Shown in pieces: positions 54,557-64,000 of a stretch of 64,000 nucleotides of DNA. The translations under genes were made by a program, and so were the position numbers. How positions within the stretch are numbered: the stretch's first letter is position 1; each line of letters begins with the position of its first letter. This stretch comes from Paenibacillus sp. FSL H7-0331 (GTDB taxonomy: Bacteria; Bacillota; Bacilli; Paenibacillales; NBRC-103111). Location: positions 124,001 to 188,000 of the forward strand of contig NZ_MRTH01000006.1 of assembly GCF_001956045.1 (NCBI RefSeq), read 5' to 3'. The notes below the pieces were generated by a model. That model searched no databases, was not told the DNA's origin, and saw only the letters and a list, made by a program, of their open reading frames with translations.

Positions 54557-55512
54557 AAAATGCGGTTGTGGATGCAAGAGGTTTAACGAAGGACTACGGC
54601 AACGGCCGCGGCTGCCGTGAGATTACGATTCAGATCGGTCAGGGTGAGGCATTCGGCTTCCTCGGTCCGAATGGAGCTGGTAAAAGTACATTTGTTAAAA
54701 TGCTGGTTGGATTAATTCGTCCAAGTGGTGGTCGTGCATTTATTCTCGGAGAGCCTATTGGCTCTCTGGAGGCACGCAGGCATATCGGTTATTTGCCAGA
54801 GCTGTACCGCTATCAGGAATGGCTGAGCGGAGAGGAAGTATTACTGCTTCATGCCCGACTATGTGGTATGAAGGATTCGGAAGCAAAGCCTGCTATCAAA
54901 CGATTGCTTGATGAAGTGGGAATTGGTCTTCGTGGACGAGACCGTGTGAAACATTATTCCAAAGGCATGCAGCAGCGGCTCGGCTTGGCATGCGCCATGA
55001 TTAATGATCCACAGATTATTTTTCTGGATGAGCCTTCTTCGGCACTGGATCCGATAGGCCGCAATGAAGTAAGGGTGATGCTGCAGCGGCTGCGCAGTCA
55101 GGGGAAAACAATCTTTCTCAACTCGCATTTACTTGAGGATGTGGAGTTGTTGTGTGACCGGGTTGCCTTATTAAATAATGGTGACATCTTGCAGACAGGT
55201 ACGGTTGCAGAGGTTCTTCAGGAATCGATCCGTTGGCGCTTTCGCGTCGGCGGATTTACGCCGTTTTTTTTAACGTGGCTTGTGGAGAACACAGGATTGT
55301 CTATCGTGAAGGTGGACAACCCTTTGGATTCAGAGGGTGATATCGTTTGGCTGGAAGCAGAGCTCGAGGACGACGAGCAGATCGGCTGGTTGAACAATCT
55401 GGTCGTCGAGCAAGGGCTGACCTTATATGAAGTGCATAAAGTGAAAGCACGTTTGGACGAGTGGTTTGTCGGTGCGCTCACCGGAATCAGTCATAGGGGG
55501 GAGCACATATGA
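54553..55512 (+). CDS. ABC transporter ATP-binding protein
   Basis: 319 residues. Walker A GFLGPNGAGKSTFVK, signature YSKGMQQRLGLA, Walker B IIFLDEPSSALDP, H-loop LNSHLLEDVE. The C-terminal about 90 residues are a partner extension. It overlaps the preceding and following genes by ATGA, so the sigma, membrane partner, ATPase and permease look like one unit. Substrate unknown; possibly an export system for an envelope-active compound. Confidence 0.93.
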   Translation: MKNAVVDARGLTKDYGNGRGCREITIQIGQGEAFGFLGPNGAGKSTFVKMLVGLIRPSGGRAFILGEPIGSLEARRHIGYLPELYRYQEWLSGEEVLLLHARLCGMKDSEAKPAIKRLLDEVGIGLRGRDRVKHYSKGMQQRLGLACAMINDPQIIFLDEPSSALDPIGRNEVRVMLQRLRSQGKTIFLNSHLLEDVELLCDRVALLNNGDILQTGTVAEVLQESIRWRFRVGGFTPFFLTWLVENTGLSIVKVDNPLDSEGDIVWLEAELEDDEQIGWLNNLVVEQGLTLYEVHKVKARLDEWFVGALTGISHRGEHI

Positions 55513-56393
55513 CAACGATTATTGCTATGACCTGGAAAGAAATGCTGCGCAAGCGTGTGATGCTATTAACTTTACTGATGACTACGGTATTCATGGTAGC
55601 CTTTTGGTTCGTAGCGCAAACGATTGGCGCAGATTTGCGGACAAATGGAGGCGGTTCTGAGCAATCGGTCTCTTATCTGATCGAACGTTTCAAGCTGGGC
55701 TCCATGATTCTTGCGCTTGGATTTTTCTTTGGCTCCTTCGTAACCGCTTTTCTATCGATATTCAGCTCCTTCTCCTCGGTAGCAGGAGAAGCAGAGCAAG
55801 GTGTGCTGCTTGCTCTACTGCCACGGCCATTAGCCAGATGGCGCTGGTACGCAGGCAGATGGATCGGTTACGTTACACTGGGGATTGGTTACGCCCTTCT
55901 GCTATTTGTTTCTATCATGCTCGTAGCGCGTTACCACGCAGCAATTCCTTTGGATTGGCTGCTGCTTGTGAAGTCATTTGTGCTTTTTGCATGGGTAGTA
56001 CCCTTGCTGGTATCGGTATCTATGCTTGGCTCTTGTCTATTTTCCGCACTGGGCAATGGTGTGTTTATGACCATGCTGTTTGGTGCGGGTTGGTTGGGTG
56101 GCATGATTGAGAAGGTGTCCGGAAGCTTATTGCGTAGAGATGCTTCCCTACAGCCACTCAAAACGATAGCGGGGCTGATGTCCTTGGTGATGCCAGCGGA
56201 TTCCATTCAACAGCGAATGCTGTCTGAAATGTTTTCTTTATCGGATATAACGGGTTTGATGAATATTAATCAATCCCTGGGACCATTCGGGTTCGGTCAG
56301 GAGCCCACAAACCTCTTTTTACTGTACACGGCTTGTTATACCTTGGCTGCACTGGGGCTTGGGATGTGGATATTTCAAAGAAAAGATTTGTAG
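55509..56393 (+). CDS. ABC transporter permease
   Basis: 294 residues with about six membrane helices, the first following MTTIIAMTWKEMLRKRVMLL. An ABC-2 type permease: FFGSFVTAFLSIFSSFSSVA, GEAEQGVLLALLPRPLARWR, GYVTLGIGYALLLFVSIMLV. It pairs with the ATPase just before it (ATGA overlap). Last gene of the sigX-like operon. Confidence 0.9.
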   Translation: MTTIIAMTWKEMLRKRVMLLTLLMTTVFMVAFWFVAQTIGADLRTNGGGSEQSVSYLIERFKLGSMILALGFFFGSFVTAFLSIFSSFSSVAGEAEQGVLLALLPRPLARWRWYAGRWIGYVTLGIGYALLLFVSIMLVARYHAAIPLDWLLLVKSFVLFAWVVPLLVSVSMLGSCLFSALGNGVFMTMLFGAGWLGGMIEKVSGSLLRRDASLQPLKTIAGLMSLVMPADSIQQRMLSEMFSLSDITGLMNINQSLGPFGFGQEPTNLFLLYTACYTLAALGLGMWIFQRKDL

Positions 56394-56417
56394 GTTGGAA
56401 AATAAAGCTAAATATAT

Positions 56418-56459
56418 AGCTCCGTGTCCTCTGATAAGGATAGCGGGGCTTTTATTTTC
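56418..56459 (+). terminator. Terminator of the sigX-like/ABC operon
   Basis: AGCTCCG with CGGGGCT and an extension TCCT/AGGA, followed by TTTTATTTTC. Confidence 0.65.
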
Positions 56460-56468
56460 ACATAATAG

Positions 56469-56480
56469 GAACAAATGTTC
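56469..56480. promoter_or_regulatory. LexA (SOS) box-like operator of addAB
   Basis: GAACAAATGTTC, a perfect match to the GAAC-N4-GTTC core of the Gram-positive LexA box, though the flanks are G and T rather than C and G. It lies over the -35 region of the addB promoter. Confidence 0.65.
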
Positions 56481-56504
56481 TTATTTGGGCTCGTGTGGTA
56501 TAAT
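56476..56504 (+). promoter_or_regulatory. Extended -10 promoter of addB
   Basis: TGGTATAAT (56496-56504) is an extended -10; the -35 (TGTTCT at 56476) overlaps the LexA-like site. Confidence 0.7.
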
Positions 56505-56522
56505 ACATCCATTAGATCCCTT

Positions 56523-56550
56523 TTGGTATGACACCAAATTTTGATACAAT
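56523..56550 (+). promoter_or_regulatory. Second candidate promoter of addB
   Basis: TTGGTA (56523-56528), 16-base spacer, TACAAT (56545-56550). The -35 is part of an inverted repeat TTTGGT/ACCAAA. It lies 76 bases before the start codon. Confidence 0.5.
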
Positions 56551-56625
56551 GAAAAGAACGGCAATAATGAACAGAACATGATCAGCGCACTTTCAGAGGT
56601 TGTAGAGGTTTAGGAGGAGAATTAC

Positions 56626-59600
56626 ATGGCTGTGCAATTTATACTGGGCAGAGCTGGCACTGGCAAAAGTACATATTGCTTGCGCAGCATGACCCATCAA
56701 TTAATTGAATCTCCCGGCGGAAGGCCGCTCATTTTATTAGTACCGGAACAGGCTACTTTTCAAGCCGAGTATGCATTAGCTTCTTCCCCAGAGCTTGGAG
56801 GGACGATGCGTGCTCAGGTGCTTAGCTTTCGCAGGCTTGCCCTGCGTATTATGCAGGAAGTAGGCGGAATAGCGAGATTGCCTATTGATGATATTGGGAA
56901 AAGGCTGTTGTTGCACCATATCCTACATAAACATCGTGAACGGCTTAAACTGTTTCAGTCCTCGGCTGATCAGATGGGTTTTATAGATAAATTGGCTGAT
57001 TTATTTAATGAGTTCAAGCGCCATTGTGTCACCTCGGAAGGCCTTGCCGTGTTCGTATCAGGGACATCAGGTGAGGGTCAGGCATCTCCAATGCTGGCTG
57101 ACAAGCTGCATGACCTGCAGCTGGTATATGGTGAGTTCGAAGCGGAGCTTTCCCGGGCCTATCTCGATGGTGAAGATTATTTGACACTGTTGGCCGAGCA
57201 GCTTCCCAGGTCTCAATATGTTAAGGACGCCGTGTGCTGGATCGATGGGTTTCATGGCTTCACACCGCAGGAAATGGCGGCGATCGAAGGCCTGGCTGCC
57301 GCCTGCAGCGACGTTAAGATTACATTGACCCTGGATAAGGCCTATAAGCTGGGCGATAAGCTGCATGAGCTGAACTTATTTCATCGTACAGCAAGAACAA
57401 TGTTAAAGCTAAAGGAACGTTTGGATCATTTGGGCCTGGTTGAGCAGGAGACGATCGTATTACCCTCGCAGCCGCCGTTTCGTTACGGGAACAGTCCGAT
57501 GCTCGCTTATATGGAACAATCCTTTGAGCAGCGTCTGAAACAGCCTTACGTCCCGTCTGGCGAGATGAATCGCGGAGATATTTTGATTGCTGAAACGCCA
57601 AAGCAGCAGCTCCAATTATCAGCGGCCGTTAATCGTAGAGCCGAGGTGGAAGGGGTTGCTCGCGATATTCTGAAGCTGGTTCGTGAAGGAGGACTGCGGT
57701 ATCGCGATATTGCCGTTACGCTGCGTAATACTGAAGCATACGGCGAGCTGTTGGCTGGTACCTTTAACGATTGCGGAATCCCGCACTTCTTTGATTCCAA
57801 GAGAACAATCATGCATCATCCACTGGTAGAGCTGATACGTTCTTCGATGGACGTTATTCTGCATTATTGGAAATACGATGCTGTGTTTCGTTGTGTGAAA
57901 ACTGGCTTCTTTTTGCCGATAGAGGGTGAAAGCAGCTCTGAGCAGCTGGGCAGCCACGAACTCGATCAATTAGAAAATTATGTGCTTGCCTTTGGCATTC
58001 AAGGTGCCAGATGGTTTGATGGGAAGCCTTGGACCTATTCACTTCGCGCAAGCGTAGAGCAGCCTGATGTAATAACAACGGATCGAGAAACCGTTCACCT
58101 GCGCAAAATCAATGCATGTCGCAGCCTCGTCGCCCAACCGCTGCATGCTTTTCAAGAGCGTATGAAGAAAACAGTACGGATTACGGATAAGGTAACCGCC
58201 TTATACCAGCTTCTAATCGATTTGCATGTACCCGAAAGGCTGGAGAACTGGAGTCAGGCTGCATTGCAGGAGGGAAATCCTGAGAAGGCGCGGGAGCACG
58301 CCCAAATATGGGAACGGATTATTGAAATGCTGGATCAGATGGTTGAGCTTCTGAAAGAGGAGGAACTATCTGCGGAAACGTTCGCAAGCTTGCTGGAGGC
58401 GGGTATGGAGAGCATCCGGTTGGGACATGTTCCTCCATCACTGGATCAGGTGCTGATCGGAAACATGGATCGTACCCGAACAGGAGCCGTTAAGCATATA
58501 TTTGTACTGGGTGTTAACGAAGGAATTATTCCAGCCAAAATCAGTGAGAATGGGGTTCTGTCCGAGCACGAACGCGAATCCTTGTCCGACCAGGGCTTGA
58601 TGATGGCAGATGGTGCACGTCGTCGACTGCTCGATGAAATGTTCATGATTTACAGTACATTTTGCACGCCTTCAAGCTGCTTGTGGCTCAGTTATCCACT
58701 GGCTGACGAGGAAGGGAAAACACTGCTGCCCTCAGAAATTATTAGGCAGATGAAGCGAATGTTTCCTTTTGTAGGGGAGCGTCTGCTTGTGATGGAGCCG
58801 ATTGGGACCATGAGCATGAAGGAACAATTGGAATATGTGGAGCATCCATCCAAAGCTCTCAGCTATTTGCTTGCCAAGCTTAAGTCCTGGCTGAACGGAG
58901 AGCCGATGCCGCCGGTTTGGTGGGCCGTCTACAATTGGCTTATTGAGCAACCAGAATGGGGCGGACGGTTAAAAGCGTTGATGCAGTCGCTGCAGTTTAC
59001 TAATGAGGCAAAGACATTAAGTCCGACAACAAGCAGAATGTTGTATGGGGAGCATATTTTGTCGAGTGTGTCCCGGATGGAGCGTTTTGTTGCCTGCCCT
59101 TTTTCACAATTTACATCGCATGGCCTGAAGCTTCAGGAGCGCCGTATTCATCGGCTGGAATCACCGGATATCGGACAGCTGTTTCATGCTGCGCTTAGCT
59201 CGTTTGCCGTAGAGGTGTCGAACCAAGGCAGTGATTGGGGAGAGCTTAGCTCTCAGGATTGCATGAATCTGGCGGGCAATGTGGTGGATTTGTTGGCTCC
59301 TCGATTACAAAGTGAAATCCTGCTCAGCTCCAATAGACATCATTATATCGCCCGCAAGCTTAAGCAGGTTGTGGGTCGGGCTGCCATGATGCTGGGTGAG
59401 CACGCACGACGTGGAAAGTTTCAGCCAGTGGGTCTGGAAATTGGATTCGGAACGGGACAGACCATACCTCCTTTATCGTATCAGCTTGCCAATGGTATAC
59501 ATATGGAGGTGCGAGGTCGAATAGACCGAGTAGACCGCGCAGACACAGAGCAGGGGACGCTGCTACGCGTCATAGATTATAAATCGAGTCCAACCGCACT

Positions 59601-60333
59601 GCTGCTCTCAGAGGTGTATTATGGCCTATCGCTGCAAATGCTGACTTATCTGGACGTTATTCTTACCCACTCCAAAGCATGGCTGGGTATAGAAGCCAAG
59701 CCGGCAGGCGTGCTGTATTTTCACGTACATAACCCGCTGTTGCAGATGAAGAACAGAATTTCAACCGAAAAAGCCGATGAAGAGCTCCGTAAACGTTATA
59801 AAATGAAAGGGCTGCTTCGCGCTGATGCCGAAACAGCAACGCTGATGGACGGTGGGTTGATTGAAGCCAGCGGGCACTCACAGCTGATTCCGGTCGCACT
59901 CAAAAAAGATGGAAGCTTTTATAAATCTTCCTCTGTTGCCGACGATGCGCAGTGGAATACACTCCGTGATTATGTTCGCCATACGATTGAAGGGATTGGT
60001 AGCGCCATGACTGGCGGTGATGTCGGAATTGAGCCGTATCGTATGGGTGTGGACAAGGCCTGTACGCATTGCTCCTATAAATCAGTATGTCAATTCGATA
60101 CTCAATTCGAAGCCAATGAGTACAAGCTCCTGCTGCCTGTCGCTAAAGATCGTGCCTTGGAGCTGATGAACGAAAGGCTGGAGGCAAAAGGTGATCTGCA
60201 TGTAGTACCCTTCCGACGGACGAAAGCCAAGCAAGTGATCGATATACAGGAGCAGGAAGATGTCGGAGCTGAGCCGTTTATGAAGCAGCCTGAAGCTCTA
60301 CAAGGAAAAGAAGGTGTGAACGATGATCAATAG
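56626..60333 (+). CDS. addB: ATP-dependent helicase/deoxyribonuclease subunit B
   Basis: 1235 residues. N-terminal nucleotide-binding GRAGTGKS (8-15). The C-terminal nuclease has the iron-sulfur cluster cysteines C824 (RFVACPFSQF) and C1146, C1149, C1155 (CTHCSYKSVC) and the catalytic DYKS (D984, K986). With AddA it forms the enzyme that resects double-strand ends to Chi in Gram-positives. TTAGGAGGAGAA precedes the ATG. Overlaps addA by 11 bases. Confidence 0.95.
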   Translation: MAVQFILGRAGTGKSTYCLRSMTHQLIESPGGRPLILLVPEQATFQAEYALASSPELGGTMRAQVLSFRRLALRIMQEVGGIARLPIDDIGKRLLLHHILHKHRERLKLFQSSADQMGFIDKLADLFNEFKRHCVTSEGLAVFVSGTSGEGQASPMLADKLHDLQLVYGEFEAELSRAYLDGEDYLTLLAEQLPRSQYVKDAVCWIDGFHGFTPQEMAAIEGLAAACSDVKITLTLDKAYKLGDKLHELNLFHRTARTMLKLKERLDHLGLVEQETIVLPSQPPFRYGNSPMLAYMEQSFEQRLKQPYVPSGEMNRGDILIAETPKQQLQLSAAVNRRAEVEGVARDILKLVREGGLRYRDIAVTLRNTEAYGELLAGTFNDCGIPHFFDSKRTIMHHPLVELIRSSMDVILHYWKYDAVFRCVKTGFFLPIEGESSSEQLGSHELDQLENYVLAFGIQGARWFDGKPWTYSLRASVEQPDVITTDRETVHLRKINACRSLVAQPLHAFQERMKKTVRITDKVTALYQLLIDLHVPERLENWSQAALQEGNPEKAREHAQIWERIIEMLDQMVELLKEEELSAETFASLLEAGMESIRLGHVPPSLDQVLIGNMDRTRTGAVKHIFVLGVNEGIIPAKISENGVLSEHERESLSDQGLMMADGARRRLLDEMFMIYSTFCTPSSCLWLSYPLADEEGKTLLPSEIIRQMKRMFPFVGERLLVMEPIGTMSMKEQLEYVEHPSKALSYLLAKLKSWLNGEPMPPVWWAVYNWLIEQPEWGGRLKALMQSLQFTNEAKTLSPTTSRMLYGEHILSSVSRMERFVACPFSQFTSHGLKLQERRIHRLESPDIGQLFHAALSSFAVEVSNQGSDWGELSSQDCMNLAGNVVDLLAPRLQSEILLSSNRHHYIARKLKQVVGRAAMMLGEHARRGKFQPVGLEIGFGTGQTIPPLSYQLANGIHMEVRGRIDRVDRADTEQGTLLRVIDYKSSPTALLLSEVYYGLSLQMLTYLDVILTHSKAWLGIEAKPAGVLYFHVHNPLLQMKNRISTEKADEELRKRYKMKGLLRADAETATLMDGGLIEASGHSQLIPVALKKDGSFYKSSSVADDAQWNTLRDYVRHTIEGIGSAMTGGDVGIEPYRMGVDKACTHCSYKSVCQFDTQFEANEYKLLLPVAKDRALELMNERLEAKGDLHVVPFRRTKAKQVIDIQEQEDVGAEPFMKQPEALQGKEGVNDDQ

Positions 60334-63300
60334 AACCATAAAACCAGAAGGAACCTCGTGGACGGAGGATCAATGGGATGCCATTTCGATACATGGGCAT
60401 GACATGCTCGTTGCAGCAGCAGCCGGTTCAGGCAAAACCGCGGTACTGGTTGAACGGATCATCCGCCGCATTTCATCAGAGCAAGAGCCGGTTGATGTAG
60501 ACAGGCTGCTGGTAGCGACTTTCACCAATGCTGCTGCTGCAGAAATGAGACATCGGATTAGCGAAGCTCTGGAAAAGGAGCTGGAGCGTAACCCCGGCTC
60601 CGATCATGTACGCAGACAGCTGGCCTTAATGGGAAGAGCGTCGATAACGACACTTCATTCCTTTTGCCTGGAGGTGATTCGCACTCATTACCAGAAGGTC
60701 GGACTGGACCCGGGCTTTCGTATTGCCAATGAAACTGAAAGTGACCTGATGCGTCAGGATTTGATAGAGGAATTATTCGAGGAGCAATATGGCAGCTCGA
60801 CAGAGGATAGTGATTTTTGGAAGCTGGCCGAGTGGTTTAGCGGGGAGAAAACGGATGATGCGCTTTATCGACTCGTGCAGAAGCTATACGATGATTCGCG
60901 TAGTCATCCTTGGCCTGAACGATGGTTGAGGGAGACCGCAGCTATGTTCAATAGGGGTGCGGATACACCTAATCCTTGGATTCCAGGGCTGCTGGTTTCG
61001 GTTCGAATGGAGCTGGAGGGAATATCCGCACTGCTGCAGGAAGCAATCCATTTGGCTGAGCAGCCGGGAGGACCTTCACCTTATTTATTGAATTTGCATG
61101 AGGATCTGGAAGCCATAGCTTATCTGCAGCAGGTCGCTGATTACTCGTGGGAACACCTCTACAAGTCTTTTCAAGGCGCTTCCTTTGGGAAGCTCAAGCC
61201 CTGCAAGGGCTCCGATTACGACAAGCAACTGCAGGAGCAGGTCAAGGATTTACGAAGCAAGGCCAAGGATCAGCTGTCCGATTTGACTGAGGAGCTTTTT
61301 AGCCGAACAACCGAGCAATATGAGGAAGAGCTGCTGGTGCTGGCACCTTTAATGAGTGCCTTGGTGGAACTGGTTATTGAATTCGGCAATCGCTATCAGG
61401 CTGCCAAGCAGGCTAAGGGGCTTGTTGACTTTGGGGATCTGGAGCATTTTTGTTTACAGCTGCTGTCGGATGTAGATCCGGTAAGCGGAGGAATTGGACC
61501 GTCCGAGATTGCTAAAGGCTATCGGGATCGTTATGTCGAGGTGCTACTGGACGAGTATCAGGATACGAATCGTGTGCAGGAAACGATTGTTGCTTTTATA
61601 TCACGTGAGCTGCCAGGCAATCGGTTTATGGTCGGAGATGTAAAGCAGAGTATTTACCGCTTTCGGTTGGCGGAGCCTGGTCTGTTTCTGGAGAAGTATA
61701 AAAACTATCCAAGTGATGATACCGTCCCGGGACAGCGTATTGACTTGGCCCGTAATTTTCGCAGTCGTACGTCTGTTGTGAATGGAGTCAACTATATATT
61801 CAAGCATATCATGGGTGAAGCAGTTGGTGAAATTGACTATGATGACCGGGCTGAGCTTAAATATGGAGCTGATTATTACCCGGAATGGAACACAGAGACG
61901 AATGGCTCGGAAGCCATCGAGCTGCTGCTTATAGACCGCTCTGAGGATCTTGAAGCATCGAGAGCGACGGAAGATGCGGATCAGGAAACGGGGGCGTCAG
62001 ATCAGGGCTCAGACGGTTTGACTGAGGGGTACGATACGGATGCTGGAATCGACCTTGCCGCAGAGGCGCGTGAGATGGAGACGGTACAGCTTGAAGCAAG
62101 AATGATTGCGGCTCAAATTCATAAACTGCTTGGACAGACCGGCGACGGTACTTTTCAGGTATTTGACAAATCGGCGAAGGGTCCGCGAGATGTGACTTAT
62201 CGGGACATCGTTATTTTGCTTAGAGCGACCCAGCAGTGGTCTCCCGTTCTGATTGAAGAGCTGCGGCAGCAGGGGATTCCTGCTTATGCAGAGCTGAATA
62301 CAGGGTATTTTTCCGCGATGGAAGTCGAGGTCGTGTTATCCTTGTTGAAGGTGATCGATAATCCCTTTCAGGATATTCCGCTTGCTTCCGTGCTCCGCTC
62401 GCCAATCGTTCAATTGACAACAGAGCAGCTCGCGTGTATCCGCATTGCCAGCAGTCAGGGCTCCTTTTACGAAGCGATGTGCTTGTATGCGATCGAGGGA
62501 GCACATGAATCCGGACCTGGCGGAAAGCTTGCGATGGATAGAGACTTGCAAAACAAGCTTCGCGTTTTTATGGCCCTTTTGGACGGTTGGAGGGAAGAGG
62601 CGCGACACGGCGCATTGGCAGATTTGATCTGGAATATTTTCCGGGTTACCGGCTTCTTTGATTTTGTTGCTGGGCTGCCCGGTGGTCAGCAGCGTCAAGC
62701 CAATTTAAGGGCATTGTATGATCGTGCCCGTCAATATGAAGCAACATCATTTCGCGGGTTGTTTCGGTTTCTGCGTTTTGTTGAACGGATGAAGGACAAT
62801 GGGGGAGACCTTGGTACCGCTCGAGCTCTCGGTGAACAGGAAAATGTGGTGAGGATCATGTCGATCCATAAAAGCAAGGGCTTGGAATTTCCTGTTGTCT
62901 TCTGTGCGGCAATGTCCAAAAGATTCAATATGCGCGACCTGACTGAGGCTTTTATGGTTCATAAGGACCTTGGATTTGGACCCAAGTTTACCGACTCAGC
63001 AGCAAGAATCAGCTATCCCACGCTGCCTTGGCTCGCTATCAGGCGCAAGCAGCGTATGGAAATGATCGCTGAAGAGATGCGCGTGCTTTATGTAGCCCTA
63101 ACCCGTGCACGAGAGAAGCTGTATATTTTGGCTACGATCAAAGGGGCAGACAAGCTGCTGCATCAGTGGTCACGGTATGTGGATCATGATAAGCTGCTGC
63201 TGCCAGATTCCGCTGTCTCTAGTGCGCGCTCATATATGGATTGGATCGGACCAGCGATCATGCGCCATCCGAGCGGGGCATCACTGCGTCATCAAGCGGG

Positions 63301-64000
63301 TATTAGCAACAAGCCGCCTGAATTTATGAACAAGGAAACCTCCTTGTGGCAGGTGCAGATCATTAGACCGGAGCATGCTGCCGCGCATGCCCAAGCGGCC
63401 GTTACAGCAGCTGTCGATGAACAACAAAAGCAATCCGTACTTGGATTAGAGCATGTAGAAGAAGGACAGTATTGGGAATATGAAGTTGCGCATAAACTGG
63501 CATGGACATATCCTGAAGCCCAAGCGTCCACACTGCCTTCAAAAATTTCTGTCACTGAATTGAAACGGCAGTCCGAGCATATCCGCCTGCTGGCCAATGA
63601 ATCCGGTGAGACGCTTTATCCAGAGGCAGCGGAAGTGATAAACCCGGTCTATCAGCCAGTCATTGTTCGGCGTCCGCGATTTATGGAGCAGAAGAAAATG
63701 AATGCAGTAGAGCGTGGTACCGTGTTTCATGCTGTGATGCAGCATATTCCTATCACCCACGAACCTTCGATTCAGGATGTGCAGGAAACTCTGGATGATA
63801 TGGTACAGAGAGAGTTAATCACAGACGAGCAGAGTCAAGTGGTGGAGCCAGAAGTCATCGCAGCTTTCTTTCGCAGCCATGTGGGACAACGCCTTTTACA
63901 TTCGTCCGAGGTATATCGTGAGGTTCCCTTCAGCTATGGAATTCCTGCCAATGAGGCCTATGCAGACTCTGATTCATCCGAATCGCAGTCATCGGACATC
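60323..64000 (+). CDS. addA: ATP-dependent helicase/nuclease subunit A (3' end outside window)
   Basis: At least 1226 residues, open to the window edge. Starts at ATG 60323 inside the end of addB (overlap 11 bases), MINRTIKPEGTSWTEDQWDA. UvrD-type motifs: AAAAGSGKTAVLVERI (31-46), VLLDEYQDTNRVQE (about 405-420), GDVKQSIYRFRLAEPG (about 437), SIHKSKGLEFPVVFC and LYVALTRAREKL. The C-terminal nuclease domain begins at about residue 1120 (RGTVFHAVMQHIP) and is cut off. AddA is the 3'-5' helicase and first nuclease of AddAB. Confidence 0.95.
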   Translation, partial: MINRTIKPEGTSWTEDQWDAISIHGHDMLVAAAAGSGKTAVLVERIIRRISSEQEPVDVDRLLVATFTNAAAAEMRHRISEALEKELERNPGSDHVRRQLALMGRASITTLHSFCLEVIRTHYQKVGLDPGFRIANETESDLMRQDLIEELFEEQYGSSTEDSDFWKLAEWFSGEKTDDALYRLVQKLYDDSRSHPWPERWLRETAAMFNRGADTPNPWIPGLLVSVRMELEGISALLQEAIHLAEQPGGPSPYLLNLHEDLEAIAYLQQVADYSWEHLYKSFQGASFGKLKPCKGSDYDKQLQEQVKDLRSKAKDQLSDLTEELFSRTTEQYEEELLVLAPLMSALVELVIEFGNRYQAAKQAKGLVDFGDLEHFCLQLLSDVDPVSGGIGPSEIAKGYRDRYVEVLLDEYQDTNRVQETIVAFISRELPGNRFMVGDVKQSIYRFRLAEPGLFLEKYKNYPSDDTVPGQRIDLARNFRSRTSVVNGVNYIFKHIMGEAVGEIDYDDRAELKYGADYYPEWNTETNGSEAIELLLIDRSEDLEASRATEDADQETGASDQGSDGLTEGYDTDAGIDLAAEAREMETVQLEARMIAAQIHKLLGQTGDGTFQVFDKSAKGPRDVTYRDIVILLRATQQWSPVLIEELRQQGIPAYAELNTGYFSAMEVEVVLSLLKVIDNPFQDIPLASVLRSPIVQLTTEQLACIRIASSQGSFYEAMCLYAIEGAHESGPGGKLAMDRDLQNKLRVFMALLDGWREEARHGALADLIWNIFRVTGFFDFVAGLPGGQQRQANLRALYDRARQYEATSFRGLFRFLRFVERMKDNGGDLGTARALGEQENVVRIMSIHKSKGLEFPVVFCAAMSKRFNMRDLTEAFMVHKDLGFGPKFTDSAARISYPTLPWLAIRRKQRMEMIAEEMRVLYVALTRAREKLYILATIKGADKLLHQWSRYVDHDKLLLPDSAVSSARSYMDWIGPAIMRHPSGASLRHQAGISNKPPEFMNKETSLWQVQIIRPEHAAAHAQAAVTAAVDEQQKQSVLGLEHVEEGQYWEYEVAHKLAWTYPEAQASTLPSKISVTELKRQSEHIRLLANESGETLYPEAAEVINPVYQPVIVRRPRFMEQKKMNAVERGTVFHAVMQHIPITHEPSIQDVQETLDDMVQRELITDEQSQVVEPEVIAAFFRSHVGQRLLHSSEVYREVPFSYGIPANEAYADSDSSESQSSDI

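Overview
This window is a chromosomal segment of a spore-forming, low-to-mid GC Gram-positive bacterium of the Bacillales, most likely a Paenibacillus (P. polymyxa-like). The case rests on sporulation and germination genes (spoVAC-AD-AE, gpr, spoIIP), AddAB instead of RecBCD, a leuS T-box, HrcA/CIRCE control and strong AAGGAGG ribosome binding sites. Gene order from yqeG to mtaB follows Bacillus subtilis almost gene for gene. At least eight genes appear to start with TTG behind a strong Shine-Dalgarno sequence. Identification is from sequence reading only; no search was run.

Layout. 1-3.8 kb: the start of a uronate-isomerase-like gene (minus), then an accessory spoVA-type cluster (DUF1657, DUF421, spoVAC, spoVAD, spoVAE). 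3.9-8.5 kb: moxR / DUF58 / transglutaminase operon. 8.5-14.8 kb: yqeG-yqeH-aroE-yhbY-nadD-yqeK-rsfS-cvfB-like-yqeM (ribosome assembly, NAD, shikimate). 15-18.7 kb: traX-like gene, T-box leader and leuS. 18.7-24.3 kb: competence locus comER / comEA-comEB-comEC, with a broken Rpn-type nuclease/transposase gene lying between comEB and comEC. 24.4-28 kb: DUF2264 gene (minus), then an ECF sigma / zf-HC2 anti-sigma pair. 28.2-37.7 kb: holA, rpsT (minus), gpr, an MCP (minus), spoIIP, yqxA-like, lepA, hemW.

37.8-44.9 kb: a short ArgA-like acetyltransferase, then the heat-shock operon hrcA - chaperonin - grpE - dnaK - dnaJ behind a perfect CIRCE. The chaperonin is not GroEL: it reads as an archaeal/thermosome-like (group III) chaperonin overlapping hrcA by ATGA. 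This is the most striking gene in the window. 45-51.8 kb: two small proteins, prmA, a site-2 protease, rsmE, mtaB, deoC and a PUA/SAM RNA methyltransferase. 51.9-56.4 kb: a nitroreductase with a Fur-box-like site just downstream of its promoter, then a SigX-like ECF sigma with an ECF-type promoter, a membrane partner and an ABC transporter. 56.4-64 kb: addB and the 5' part of addA behind an extended -10 promoter with a LexA-type palindrome.

Regulatory sites were matched by eye to consensus sequences, so promoters and operators are predictions. No tRNA or rRNA gene, CRISPR array or intact insertion sequence was seen.
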